Origin: Diplocarpon mali | Taxonomy: Eukaryota; Ascomycota; Leotiomycetes; Helotiales; Drepanopezizaceae | Assembly: GCA_024741835.1 (NCBI GenBank) | Contig: JAENRP010000092.1 | Coordinates: forward strand, 65,218 to 129,217 | Direction of reading: 5' to 3' | DNA: 64,000 nt | Shown: positions 29,006-41,505 of the stretch, one piece after another | How positions within the stretch are numbered: position 1 is the stretch's first letter | Layout of the letters: every line of letters starts with the position of its first letter | The notes under the pieces: model-generated | The model's database searches: none | Told to the model about the DNA's origin: nothing | The model's input: the letters and a program-made list of their open reading frames with translations, nothing else | Translations under genes and position numbers: made by a program

Positions 29006-30642
29006 TCAGAACGGCCGACTCTGATCGTTGAACGGGAGCCTCTGCCCCGGCCTGCTGCTGCTTCTCTCTCCCAGTCGCGCGGGCGCAGGGTCTCTCGTAC
29101 TCGGACTCGTACTCGTACTGTGTTCCGAGCCGACCATCGGTGCCGTAGCAGGTGGAGGCCGCCTCAGTTCATGGGCCGAGTTGGGCGAACCCGGCAAACT
29201 CGTTCGGCGCATTCCTGGATTCGGCGTCGGGGTCTGGCCAGCAGACTCTTGACGAGAGCCGATCCCGATCAATATGTTTTCCCGCTCCGCTCTCACGCCC
29301 GAAAGGCTCAGATCCGAGTCCCTGTGCCTGTGCCCTTGTTGCCTCTGGCCCTCCAGAGGCCACCGGTGCGGGGACTTGTCTTCCTCGGCGTAACTTTCGT
29401 CGTAGCCGTGGTCGTAGCCGTGGCCGTGGCCGTGGCCGTGGCCGTGGCCGTGCTCCTCACTCTCGGTCGGATGGTCGCTCCTCATCTCCATGTTTGCCTG
29501 TGGCGGCGACGACTCTGCTAGCATTGCGGGTCGTAGCAAGTCCAGAGGATAGAGTTCGTTGCTCCAAGAGGCTCGTTTCCGATTCCTCTCGAATCCCACG
29601 GCCCCGTTGCTCCGGGTGGCCGTCGCCGCCCCCATGGCCCCCGGCGGACCCGGCTCGCCTTTGTCGAATTGAGGCTCCCCAGGCACAAATCCAAATCCCC
29701 CGCGCTGCGAGCTGCCGTCGCCCGTCGGTGGAGGACTCGGTCCGCCTTTGCCGTTGCTCCCAACATCATATTCTTCGTGCTCCTTGTCATGCTTCTGCCG
29801 GGCGGCCCGGAGCTGGATGACCATGTAGCTGAGGAGAATCAAGAGGGAAAGGATCATGAGACCCCCGAGAATAATGCTGGCGATGATGGAGGGCGAGACG
29901 GATGCTGACGAGGTGAGAGGGGTGTCCTCCAAACTAGCCAGGACTGCGGCCTTAGATGAGGATGCAGCAGGGGATAAAGTCGAAAGCTGGTAAGGAGTGA
30001 ATGTAGTTGTCGGAGAGGTGGAGGCTTGTTGTGGTAGTGTGGGTGGTGTTGATTGAGACGCTGTTCCCGACGCATAGCTTCCATCGGGTGGGATCATGGA
30101 AGGGTGTACAACCACCGGCGTTTGTACTACTGTCGTCATCACCACTTGCGTATACGTGTGAACTTGAACCGATGTGATGTCGGATGTGTGGATCTGGAAT
30201 GACGTTTGAATCAACAGGGAGGTTTCAATCTGCAGTGGTGACTGGGATTCGCAACAGAAGACAAATCGGGTGCCTGCGGCAGACGGCACACCAACATTGT
30301 TGTTGCCATCGACTAAACATCGCTTAGTTAGAAGCCATTGGGTGATGTGTGGGATGAGAGATACGTACTACCGGCCTCACAAATCTTGGAGCAAGTAGGA
30401 CCAAATGAATAAGAGGTGCGGCTGGTCCCTGTTGATGACACCCCATCTTTGTTTATACAGAGCTTATCGGCAGAACAGGTCTGATCTGGTGAGCAGCACC
30501 TGCTGGGGCTATCATCTCGGAAGCATGGCACATGATCCCCAGCCCTCAACCCATCTGGATAAAAGCATAGCTCGTGCCCAGTGGACTGTGCAAAACTAGG
30601 TAATGTCGAGGCTGCAACCACAAGCAGTATTCGAAATAACAT
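29006..30642 (-). CDS. Type I membrane protein, Cys-rich ectodomain, His-Gly tail
   Basis: Exons on the minus strand are 30642-30372 and 30312-29006, with a 59-nt intron (GTAGTA...TTCTAACTAAG...TTTAG) that joins CEA to VDGNNNVG; 525 aa. Residues 1-19 are a signal peptide (MLFRILLVVAASTLPSFAQ). The ectodomain shows the cysteine pattern ELCFYPDG, VPCFRDD, SRCCSPDQTC, KLCINKDG, TCSKIC, VFCCES, which recurs in many fungal surface proteins. A Ser/Thr/Pro-rich stalk (about 140-230) leads to one membrane helix near 232-256, followed at once by RAARQK. The cytoplasmic tail of about 270 residues is probably disordered and carries a (His-Gly)n run at about 378-389, then YDHGYDESY. The layout resembles fungal wall-stress sensors, but without the WSC domain. 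Function unknown. Confidence 0.82.
29403..29452. repeat. Hexanucleotide microsatellite inside the His-Gly coding tract
   Basis: Repeats of GCCGTG (plus strand) encode the alternating His-Gly run of the minus-strand membrane protein. As an in-frame 6-nt repeat it can change length by whole dipeptides without breaking the frame. Confidence 0.85.
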
Positions 30643-33600
30643 TGATTTTCATATGGACGGAAATAGTCGATGATGGGAAGGCTGAGCTCGTCAGGGTGTT
30701 TGGAGACGGTGAGTGCGCACCCAGAGCAGTACTTGAGAGGGCGCACTTGTGCTTAAGGATATATCAGGCTTAGACGGAAAGGCGACATTTTCAATGGCCA
30801 AGAGAGTAATATACCTTCATATGTAAAGCAATCGCCTCCCCGGATAAAGTGTATCGAAAAATGCTTTGCCGGGGCAGGATACTATACTGTACTGTACTGG
30901 CGGCAAGTCTGCAGCAGCATGGTACCCAAGTACTTCGTTTGGCATAAACCTTGTGCACCTGGATGTCAATTTTAGCAACAACCATGAACACACTCACAAA
31001 GGCTCCAGAAAGTGATTGGGCGAAAGAGCTAAGCATCGGGGCTGGAGGATTCGGCAGGGCACTGTTACGGTGACTCTCCATGCCTGCAAGATAACACTTG
31101 TCTTATTCCTTGAACTCACATTTTGGACTGCGTTTCCTACTGTAAGGCCTGTTTCAGGCTCACTCGTTGGCTGCAGATCTTTTCTTAGACTTTCGCCAAC
31201 AAGTTGTTTTCTTTAAGAGAAAAAAAACACCAATAAAACCGACGAGTAGGGCGTGTTTGGCCGCTCGAGACTGAGTGTTACGAAAAGGTGGTATTGTTGC
31301 GTCAATCCGTTGAGCCCTGTTTCTAACATCAGCTTCGCAGAATCATTTGGCACAACTTTTTCAGCAGTAGTATGCAAGATTTCGAGGGTTTGTATTTCGA
31401 GTTTTAGATCGCGGTAACCTAAGGGGTTGATTGTTTGATATTTGAGACCACTAAACCTTAAATACTCCGTAGATAGTGCTACTATCTTCGGTAATAAAGA
31501 GTCTGCCTAGAGATAAACAGGTCTACTGCAATATTGCCCCTTGCTTTTTCCGACGGTGGATCGGTGCCAGGGCAGAGGTCCAGTGAAATGCCAAATTCCC
31601 GACCATTGAGATAGTGTGCAGTGGAACGCGAGCCAGACACATCAAACCTCAATATTACGAGTGCTTTCAAGGTCTGAAAGTTTTATGTTAATGGACGGAT
31701 TTGTTCTTTTCCCGCGAAGACGATTGACCAGCTTCCCAGATTCTGAGCTTTTCGCATTCGATTTTCATGGTATATACTTCTTTTCTCGGTAATTGGAATA
31801 TTTACTATTCGGTCGGTTTTGGATCTACCGGACCCGAAACCATAAAAGAGCGGAAGTGGTACGATTCTGCACAATTAGACTCCAGACCGATTCCCAAAAG
31901 GGTGGCTTGTGTACAAGCTAAATCTCGTACCACTCAACTCTGGTACTGTTTTGTCAAAACTGTATGACAAGAAAGTTTTTAGATCGAGCTTGAAGCGGAG
32001 AAACGCGGCCTTGAAGAAATTAGATTCTTGATACAAGGGACTTTCTCCGACCCGAAGCCCTATGGAGTAACCTAATCCTAATATTCTACATCTTACTATC
32101 AATCTTAATTTGACGACTAGCACTTATAGAAGTTGAAAGGGACTGCGTTGCGTTGATTAGTTACGAAAATAGAATGTCGTCTCTAAATTCTCATCGTTAT
32201 GTTATTACCGAACCTCGGCAAACCTCGGATCGCCATACATATACCTCCGAATCCTTGGAATCCAAGATCGAAGTTTCAGATTTCAGTTGAAACAAAATCC
32301 GAGGCGACAGTTGTCCACCGCACTCCGGGTACTAACCAATCCCGTATGTGATAATAGCACAGTGTGCACTTTATCAGTTGTTATCTTCAGCTAATATGGA
32401 AGCGGTAATTCCCCGGACGATCAATTTCCACATATTTTGTTGGAACGGTACAAACTAGTCAAAGTCTATAATACTTCAGAAGAAATCGGATCGCTGAGAG
32501 CTGTATATGGGCCAAAGAGCAGACTTCGAGCTTTTCTTGTCAGGGTTCTACGGATGGCCAACCCGTACAACCGCATATTCAGCGCATTCGAATCTGACCC
32601 TTTCCACGACTCTGATTCAGGTACGTGTTCATTTCCACAACTGGAGTTTCAAGACGTTGTGATTGTGATTTGTCATCCGGTTAACGGAGCGAGGGCAAAT
32701 CGGGTCTCTAGAATCCGGGGAATGGGAATTTATTTGAGTGCTTCCGGGCTTAGAGTACTCTAGATAGTCATGAGGCGATGATTTGATCCAACTTACTCGT
32801 AAAGAAATAACAGGGGTAGAGAACAGCTCGGATTCGTGTGTTGGATCACCGCTGCCATTGTTGCATGTATATTGTACAGAGCAGTTGTTTGAGAAGCATC
32901 CTAGTTGTTGTTCTTCGTCGCAGGCTTAACAAATCCCATTTGAATATCCACCAAGGTAGGGGAGATTTGTTCAGAGAGGATCTGCAAGGTTAGAACTACT
33001 TTTAGGAAGCTATATTTGGTCTGCAGCAAATTATGATAGTTGCATAGTATACGGTATGCTTCATCAGGAGCTAAACTAATACTATATAAAAGTATATTTA
33101 GCACTGTAAACACACTCTGAACCAACTTTTGTCGCAGGTCAAAGAAAGAAACACCATATTACCACACTATCAATGCTAGAGGGGAGGCTACAGTGGGTTT
33201 CCAAGGTCAAATATACTGGAATCTGACGTTTTTTACGCCTGCGATGAAGTATTGAGCTAAAAAGGGAATTCGCGTAATAGGAGTCTAGTCAAGGAAAGCA
33301 GCAAGAAATGTAAATCTACAATGTGTTAATTGGCTTAAGCGATATGTATGCCCAGGCTTCAATGAATTTTAGAACACAGATGATCTATATAATGGATTTG
33401 CTTATACTCAGCCTGGCTTGCAAGAGGTTGAGTCAAGCAATACACTTATATTGGACTACTTAGTTACTGTATAGTCTGTCAACTACTAAGAACAGTCCAC
33501 CTCTTGTCTGCAGTAATTATCAGAGCCGAGACATTTGCATCAAACTTGGCTACTCCCAAGCCTGCTTGAGATATTTCAGACTCTTGTTCAGACGACAAAG

Positions 33601-36060
33601 CCGTCTTTCGTCTTCCCTGACTCAATACCTCTTCTGTGACCAGTCGGCGCGCTGTCTGATGTCCAGAGTTGCTAGTCTGTATTTGGCGGTAGTGTAAAGC
33701 AATACTATCTGCAGATATCTTCTCCTAGTTGACTCGACGTCTCCTGTCTACTACCTAGAGTCTAGTAAATGCTAGGTGTGACGCTTCTGACATCTGAGCG
33801 GTACCTTTTACTACTACGCTTTTCCCTTGAGCTTACTCTTTTGCTTGCTATTCCAACGTTTCGGCCATTCCTACGCTAAGCTTCAAGTAAATTAATTCGC
33901 AAGAGCATTTAATCAATTCGATTTCTTATTTTAGCCACTAGTAACAGGTCCGTCTTCTCTTTACTTGGGGGCAGACAGGCTATTCACTTAATTCGGATTT
34001 AATTAAAAGTATCGCAAGGTTATCAGACTGAGGTTCAGCACGTACTAGAACATTCGATTGAATTAATTGACGACTAATTGATTCAATGCATTTTTTGATG
34101 GTTGAGTACGGAGGCCTAAGGTACGAATTTGCCATGTGCTCTCCTGTGGCATCTAAGCACGACCGCTATCCTTGTAAAAGCGTAAAATAGCGTATTTCCT
34201 TCTTTACCTGTTAGTCCCTAGATTAACGCTTGCGCTTAATACCTTTTGTCTTTATGTAACATACTTTTAAAATTTATTTTAGAATAATATTAGTCTTGTC
34301 CATTTGCATTACAAGTCGGGCTGACATGACAATAACACATTCAAGAAAAGGGTAGGATTTTAACACTAGTTAGTTTGCCATTAAAGATTTCTCTAAGTCT
34401 AGTCATTGTAAATAGAAACTTATTAATAATTCTTAGAATGAAATGAACCATATCTGTTTTCACGCTTCCTCCTCCTCCTCTTTTCTAATAGCCTAGTGAT
34501 CAATCCATGTAAAACAAATGGATCCAGAAGCTTGATCTAGTAAAGAAACAAGAGAGAAGATAAGGAAATGGATAACAACAGGACATTAAGTCATAAAAAA
34601 TTACTAAAATAATGCTAGTAGTAAGCGCTTCGCACATTAAATCAATTATTCGAGAATCGGTTTGAAACCATGAATTGCGTTGTAAATCTAATTCAGCGTT
34701 TCGTACAGTATCAAATGCTAGCTTTGCAAAATTATTTCGCAGAACTAGAGTGACTTGTAATTATTTTGCAATACTCTTTTTGAAATAGGATACAGGATTC
34801 TCTGTACTACTTGGTCGCAAGCAAAACAAGCACCACATTAGCGCCATCTGCAAGGGAGTGTTAATATGGGCTTGCAAGGTATAATCAATATACTTTCATA
34901 TGGAACTCGTCTGGTCTGCAACAAAGTATGTAGTGTCAAGATTTTTTTATTGAACCCACAAGTCAGTAGTCTGAGGGGCTAGCTGTGTCATATATGAGAT
35001 AGCTTTACTATAAGTATGATCTTTCAGTCATGTATAGTTTCAGGTAGAGATGGCAGACCTATGGCCCAAACTCTATATCCTGCCCTAACTGAATTTTAAA
35101 CATATTTTTGTAAGGCGTAGAGCAAGGCTCTTTTCTTGAGAAACTAAAGGCTCTTGCTTAGCCTGACAAAAGCCATTATCTGATTTTATATAAAAGCTAA
35201 GGTACGTATAAGAACATTGAAATAATAGCAAGGGCTTGACTCGGTTGCTATTATTGGTCTCAACCCTGTTTAGCGATTACTTATACGGCCTCTAATCTAG
35301 TTCAACTTCTACAACATTTTTCATACGTTTTAACATTCAAGTTAAGGGAAAGAGGCCAGGATCATTTATAAGTTTTTCAATTAGACTTCAAATGCGCAAC
35401 TACTGTGTCGGAAACTATCCCTACAGCAGAATATTAAATAGTGTAAAAAAAGGAGCGGAAACCGGGTCTATATATTTTGGTAAGCAGCCTCTAAATTATC
35501 TTTCCTTCCTTTTTCAAAATTATTACACTACATAGCATAAGCGGGATAAGCCATAGTTGGATTAGGTATAAGGATAAAATAGTGTAAAAACTCCTCGAAT
35601 GTTGTATTTCGCTTTTTGTATTTACACCCCCAATTCCATAGATAAAAGTCTTCCTTTTACACTTAACTTAATAGCTAGCCTCTCTGGATCTGAGCTAAAT
35701 TTATTATTGAAAAATTGCTTGAATAAATAAAGTCGCCTTAGGTTTCAAATCCGAGGACAAGCCTTCCTCGTCATGGCGACTGTTTTATCAAGTTAAATTA
35801 AGCGTCTTACTATTCGGCGGCAGATATCAAATATAGCCCTTCTTATTAACTTTAGCATTTAAACTCAAGCTGGGGTGCAAAACTTATATTATAAAAGAAG
35901 TAGAAAAAAATTCCGTGGTAATGGTTTCTTATAGCTATGGCTTTTTCAAAAGACTATAGTTTTAATACTGAAGGGGACTCTCCGCGTTTTTCGAACCTGT
36001 GCTTTGCTACAGTTTTATCAAAAGTATATTGCAAAACTTGAATAAAAGCCGTTTTTGAAA

Positions 36061-36772
36061 GAGACAACGACTCAATACCTATACGCGGCATCTCCTATAA
36101 ACCTGCAAAGTCTTTAAAAGTCTATAAAGCCGAGATTAAATCCATTCGATAGTAAAATAGTCAATATTAAATCGAACAAAGCTAAAACTTTTCAATATAA
36201 AGAAATCAAAATTTTATTTCTATCATACGACCTCTTTTATAACTACCTTTCTTTTACTTACGAGCTTTTCTTAAATATTTTAGGATTATTCAGGTATAAA
36301 CTTACATTTAAAAGAAAGGCCTTGTAGAGAATATTAGAAAGAAAAAGGCAAATTATAATATATAAAAGGAAAACGAAGAGAAGGAAAAGAAGATATTTTG
36401 ATAAGTTTGTAAAAACACAATAAGAAAAGTTATGATCAAGACCTACTACCAACTACTAAAACACTTTATATGAATAAGTAAATAGCCGCTGTTAATACAA
36501 GGGACTTATTTTATAATAAAGAGCTTAAAGCAATTCTATTGACTAAGATACCTTTTGAGAATATACTCGCCTGAGATTTTAAGAGAATAATTATTAACTA
36601 AGATATAAGTTAGATTCTTGTTTAAGGAATCGAGAATTATAGGTATTATAGGATAAATTGTAAATATAAAAGGAGTTTTTTAGCTACCTTCTCCTCATAT
36701 GTAAAACAGATTATAGCGTTTTTCGCTTATTCTTTATAGTTTAGAACTAAGTAGCACATTAAAATGAGAAAA
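36061..36772 (+). repeat. Dispersed AT-rich repeat, copy A
   Basis: Starts GAGACAACGACTCAATACCT and ends near TTTAGAACTAA...ATTAAAATG. It aligns by eye along most of its length with copy B (40783 onward, same strand) and copy C (reverse strand, 37445-38162). Shared blocks include the opening, a GCCGAGATTAAATCC block, AGGATTATTCAGG and a late GAATTATAGGTATTATAGG block. Differences are mostly C/T and G/A, as RIP would leave. Confidence 0.75.
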
Positions 36773-36899
36773 GATGATTAGAAGCCGTGTTCAAAGCTAC
36801 ATACGTATAAATATTCCCATATAGTGTTTTAATTAGTAAGACGGCCGTAGGCTTCACGTACAAAACTGTGTATAAAACATGTTGAACCTCACGTGTAGA

Positions 36900-37058
36900 T
36901 TACCTCTTCTTTCGCATTTGATTGAGTAGCACTTGGTGTATCATATCTTGCCGCAGGTTATCGGCTGCTTTCTTCTGGCGTTCACGGAGCGCAGCTCGAG
37001 CCTGACGGTTTTCCAAGCGACGGCTTTCCTTCGAAGCCCCATTAGTCTCAGTTGACTC
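36900..37058 (-). pseudogene. Short coding remnant in GC-richer island
   Basis: On the minus strand about 52 codons are open and end at TAA 36902-36900. The tail reads like a charged helix: SKESRRLENRQARAALRERQ, then further Lys/Arg/Gln-rich sequence to QMRKKR. Such basic helices are common at the end of DNA-transposon transposases and of many nuclear proteins. The stop just upstream (TGA) and the AT-rich surroundings suggest a relic. I cannot name the parent gene. Confidence 0.3.
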
Positions 37059-37444
37059 TCATCTACTAACCATTACTGGTTTCCCCTGGCTCAGGACAGA
37101 GTATCCTTACATTTCTTCCTTTAGCAAGGACTGCTAGCCTAGACGAGACGTCCTTTTTCGCTCAGCACGTTATACCACCATATGTTCCAGCTCGGTCTGA
37201 GTGATGGAAGACTTCTGCATAGGGCCGGGCTGACTCTTTGTCGCAGTCTATACTCTCTCAGAGCCTAGATCGGATGCGGTTCGAATAGTAAATCCTAGCC
37301 CATACCCTTACTTAAAAGACCCAGATGAATGGATGTTCTCGTGAGTAGGTAACAAATCCGGCAAATGGGTCAGTGATGAGCCGAAGCATAGGCCGTTGCT
37401 TCGATTGTATTCTAAATCGATTTTTAAATATAGTATCAGCTTTT

Positions 37445-38162
37445 TTCCCCTTAATATATTGTACTAGTTCTAAATTATATTTTATTTGCGGTAAATACTA
37501 TATTCGGACTAGGTATAAAGAGAAAACCAGTATAAAAAACTCCTTCCGATTTATTACCTAGCCTATAATATCTATAATTCACGATCCCTTAAATAGGAGT
37601 TTAACCTATACCTTAGTTCATATTTATTTCCTTTAATTCTTAGGCAATCATATTTTTAAAAAGTACATAAATAAATAGATAGAATCGCTTTAATTTCTCT
37701 ATGTTAAAATAAGCCCTTAATACCAATAGTAGCTATTTAATTAATTATCTTAAGCTTTTCATTGATTAGCTGTAGCTTTTTGTCGTAACCTTCTTATCAA
37801 CTTTATAAAAATATTAAAATATATCCATTTTCTTCTTTACCTCCTCCTTTTCTCTTTTTATATATTATACCTTGCCTTTTCGCCCTTTATATATTTTATG
37901 AAACCTTTCATTCAATTATAGGTATATATTTAAATAATGATAGAGTATATTAGGAAAGGTCGGAAGTAAAGGGTGTATATAAAGGAGGTAATATAGTAAA
38001 GAGAAAAAATTATCATTTTAATACTTTTCAAAGCTCTAATGTTATTCAGCTTAGGTTTTGATTATTTCATAGTCGAAAGGACTTAATCTCGGCTTTGCAA
38101 ACTCTTAAAGCGTCTGCAGGTTCGCAGGAGATACTACGTATAGGTATTAAGTCGTCGTCTCC
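37445..38162 (-). repeat. Dispersed AT-rich repeat, copy C (inverted)
   Basis: Read on the minus strand it starts GGAGACGACGACTTAATACC and follows copies A and B through the same ordered blocks, ending near AATTTAGAACTAGTACAAT. It lies about 670 bp from copy A in opposite orientation. Its first 30 codons keep the same frame as copies A and B. Confidence 0.75.
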
Positions 38163-38639
38163 AGATTTTTTCGATTGTTTTATATATTTCACTTAACTTG
38201 AGTCAAAGTATAATTTCGCCTTTGAAAAATCGAGATTTTGAATTGAATGAAAATTTGATTTATAATAAAAGTGCCTTTGTATATTCTTTTTACAGCCACT
38301 TTCAGTAATGTTCAGCGATTTTTATAGGTCATTAACTGATATAAAGCCTGAAGGGTTATGTGAATGCCATAGGCACAGTTAAATAAGGCCGCATTGCATA
38401 TTTCGCTATCATGTTCGGAAGGGAAGAAAAGACAGGCCTAGAATGGAGAGGCGTTTCCTAGTCCAAAATATTTCGTTCGTAGAACTCCCTTAAACATTAT
38501 GCAAATTACTGAGAATATGGTTGAAAATTATCTAGAATAAAGTCACCGCCAACTGATACTAGTCGAATGGCTATTCTATACCATAACATAGACTTTTTTT
38601 CCACTTAATTATTATGTCATAGTATCGATAAATTTATGA

Positions 38640-38980
38640 TATAAAAATAGCAATAATTGCCTAAAAGTGTATTTTGAGATTATATTGAAAATTAAATTGT
38701 CAATGTATAAGCGAGAAAAGCAGAGAAAAAACAAGTCTCAAGACACGGCTTTTATAAAACAGGCAATCTCTGACAGTACGCGATTCCCAATCTTACTGAC
38801 AATATAAGTTTATATACATTCAAGAAACTTGAAATAGTATACTAAGAAATAGAGATAATATAAGCTTTACTAAATAAAATATCTGACAGAGCAGTTCCTC
38901 ATTGAGACAATGTTTAAAATACTATGTTTTGGTGTACAAAAGGCAAATGAATAATGTTAGTTGGCTAATACTTCATTTTT
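38640..38980 (+). repeat. Partial relative of the copy B flanks
   Basis: Sequence at 38915-38972 (CTATGTTTTGGTGTA...TTAGTTGGCTAATACT) matches 41515-41572 beyond copy B, and sequence from about 38690 loosely resembles 40590-40720 before copy B. The segment may be a copy of the larger element that lost its middle part. The second match is strong, the first weak. Confidence 0.45.
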
Positions 38981-40782
38981 AAAAGGAAGCAAAAATTTTC
39001 CATTGCTAAGCTCGAGCATTATTTGACTTGCCGGCTGGGACAAGAAGTCTCTCATGATTTTTTTGGGAGCCGAGCTTTGATAGGCAATGGTAGTCGCGCA
39101 AGTCGCTTCAAATATGTTGGAGTCAGGAAGACAGTGGACCGAAGTTCATATCAGAGTATGTTCCTCAGCTCCAGACGCTGGCAGACATGGAATAATCCTG
39201 AATGACTGGCTAGTATTGTTGAAGCTTTTAGTTTTATGCAATGTAGCGCAAGCTGCTTACTTACCGCCCTTTAAGGACAAGAACTGACTACTAGCCCCGC
39301 CGTTCCTATTGACGACCAATCAAGGTCTGAATTTCATGTTGCAAGCACCTTTTTCTCGTATTTGGGAACGATTCGGCAGTAGCCGCCCCACGAAAACCTC
39401 TTTCTCGAGCACATCAAGTATGTCGGGTCAATCATGTTCCTGCCGCGATGGAGGACCTCACTTCTGATGACCCTACCAGGTCCTTAGGCACGTCTGGAAC
39501 TCAAGAATACACGCAAAAATAATAAATCATATTGGTATCACAGGGAGTTGCATATATGCGTTGAGTACGCTAAGACCGTGAGCTGATCGTGAGTTCCTAG
39601 TTTCGAACCAACCGAACCCATTAACTTTGCCAGTGACCATTGACCTCCTGCAACTTATGAAGCTGAACGAGACGCAAGTCCCGGAGTTCTATCTTTCGCT
39701 GACTATTTCAAAAGAATATATCCGCTTGAACGGGTGTGCTTGCAACAGGCAGGCTAAACTTCAAGCCCCAATGTTGCCCGTAATATCAAGACACTTGGCA
39801 AGATATCATAAGTAGCTGGGGATATCGTCATTGTACCTATCAGAAGTGCACCTATCAGAAATCTACCTACCAGAAACTTGACTGGCTACCGGACATGACT
39901 GAGGGGGGTGGGTGGGGCATAAATTTTCTAATGTACTTATATCTTTCGCTGCGGACTCGGAAAAGGAGAGGAGGGTACCAACCTTCTCTCGAATTATAAT
40001 TCCCTCCCTTTCTTGCAGGAGACCACAGAGTTACTTGAGGTTTCTGCACTACAACAATCTGTTCTTATATCCATCAATGGGAGTACGCATACAAACTGGA
40101 GCCCAATCAAAAACAATTTCTTGCTCGCTGTAAGAAATCGGAAGTCAGTTCAAGTCTTGCCATAGCTCTGGAAAAAGCTGTTATTGATCATTTCAGAACA
40201 AAATCAGCGTCGTAAGTAGCCTATAGCAAATTCTAAATTTATTACTATGAGTGGATTCTTCTACGCGTAAGAAACGCTTCAGATGACTACTACCTCGCTA
40301 CACTAACAAATTAACATGAATCTGGACATCTTAACTCTTTGCAATGGCACAAATTATGATCTGTTACCTAATGTGACCTTCAGATGACTTAATCTCCAGA
40401 AACATGGGTCCCGGTCAATCCGAAGCTAAGTAGTTACAGTCACTGCTAACAAATATCAGTTAGCTATTTTACATTAAAACTAAGCACGTTCACTTGAGAG
40501 TTTTGTAATATGAATGAGAGACGTAAAGTATAAAAACTGATGATTTTTTGAGCAAAAAATCAAATACTATAAATACAATTTATGATCATGTTAAATATAA
40601 AACTTTCAATATATAAGTAAGGCAAGAGTAATTTTTGAAATAATAGCGTTTACTGGCTAAACAAGCAAGAGAGAGCTAATTGGACGTTCTCTCAAAGCTC
40701 ATTCATATGAGTATATATATGTATATATAAATTTATAAATTCAAATCCAAATATAATGTGCATAGTTATACTAATAATATGG

Positions 40783-41505
40783 GAGACGAAGACTCAACAC
40801 CTATATGCAGTGTCTCCTAAGAACCCGCATATTCTCTTAAAGAGTTTGCAGAGCTGAGATTGAGTCCTTTTAACTAAAAGATAACCAAACGCTAAATCTA
40901 ATAAAATTGGAATATTTCTAAAGCTATAAAATGGATTTTTTTAATACCTCTTTCATAGATACCCTCTACTTTCGACTTCCACATGAATACTTCAGGATTA
41001 TTCAAATATATGCCCATGATTAAAGGGGGGGGCTTAATAATGGATATAAAGGGGAATAAGGCGGGTTTTAACATACAAGGAAAGGAATAAGGAAAAGGAT
41101 ATATTTCAAAACCTTATAGTTTTCGAAGATTTTCGAAGCTAAAATCGATAGAAAGGGTTACAATCAATAGTTGCCGCCTTTTATTAAGAATTTTGATGTA
41201 ACTAAATAAATAGCTGCTATTAGGAAGAAGGGGTATTTTAGAATAGGGAAACTAAGGCGACTCTACTTACCTAGGCGCCTCCTTAAGAATATACTTGCCT
41301 AAGGCCTAGAGGGAATAACTATCGACTAAGGGAAAGTTTAGACTCTTGATTCGGGAATTCAGAACTATAGGCATATTAGGCTATATGGTGAAAGATATAA
41401 CGAGTTTCTAGGCTAGTTTTCTCTAATATATAAATACAGTTGTGGCATTTCCTACATATGCTATACAATTTAGAGCTAATATATTATATTAAAAGAACAA
41501 ATTGT
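40783..41505 (+). repeat. Dispersed AT-rich repeat, copy B
   Basis: Starts GAGACGAAGACTCAACACCT. It is the least AT-shifted of the three copies and keeps short GC-richer pieces such as the block around 41260-41300. The parent element probably extends further on both sides, about 40500-41580, because its flanks reappear near 38640-38980. Confidence 0.75.

Noticed and set aside
33126..34931. Possible similarity between 33126-33252 and 34806-34931
   Set aside because: The match is patchy in AT-rich sequence and I could not align it convincingly by eye; a dot plot would settle it.
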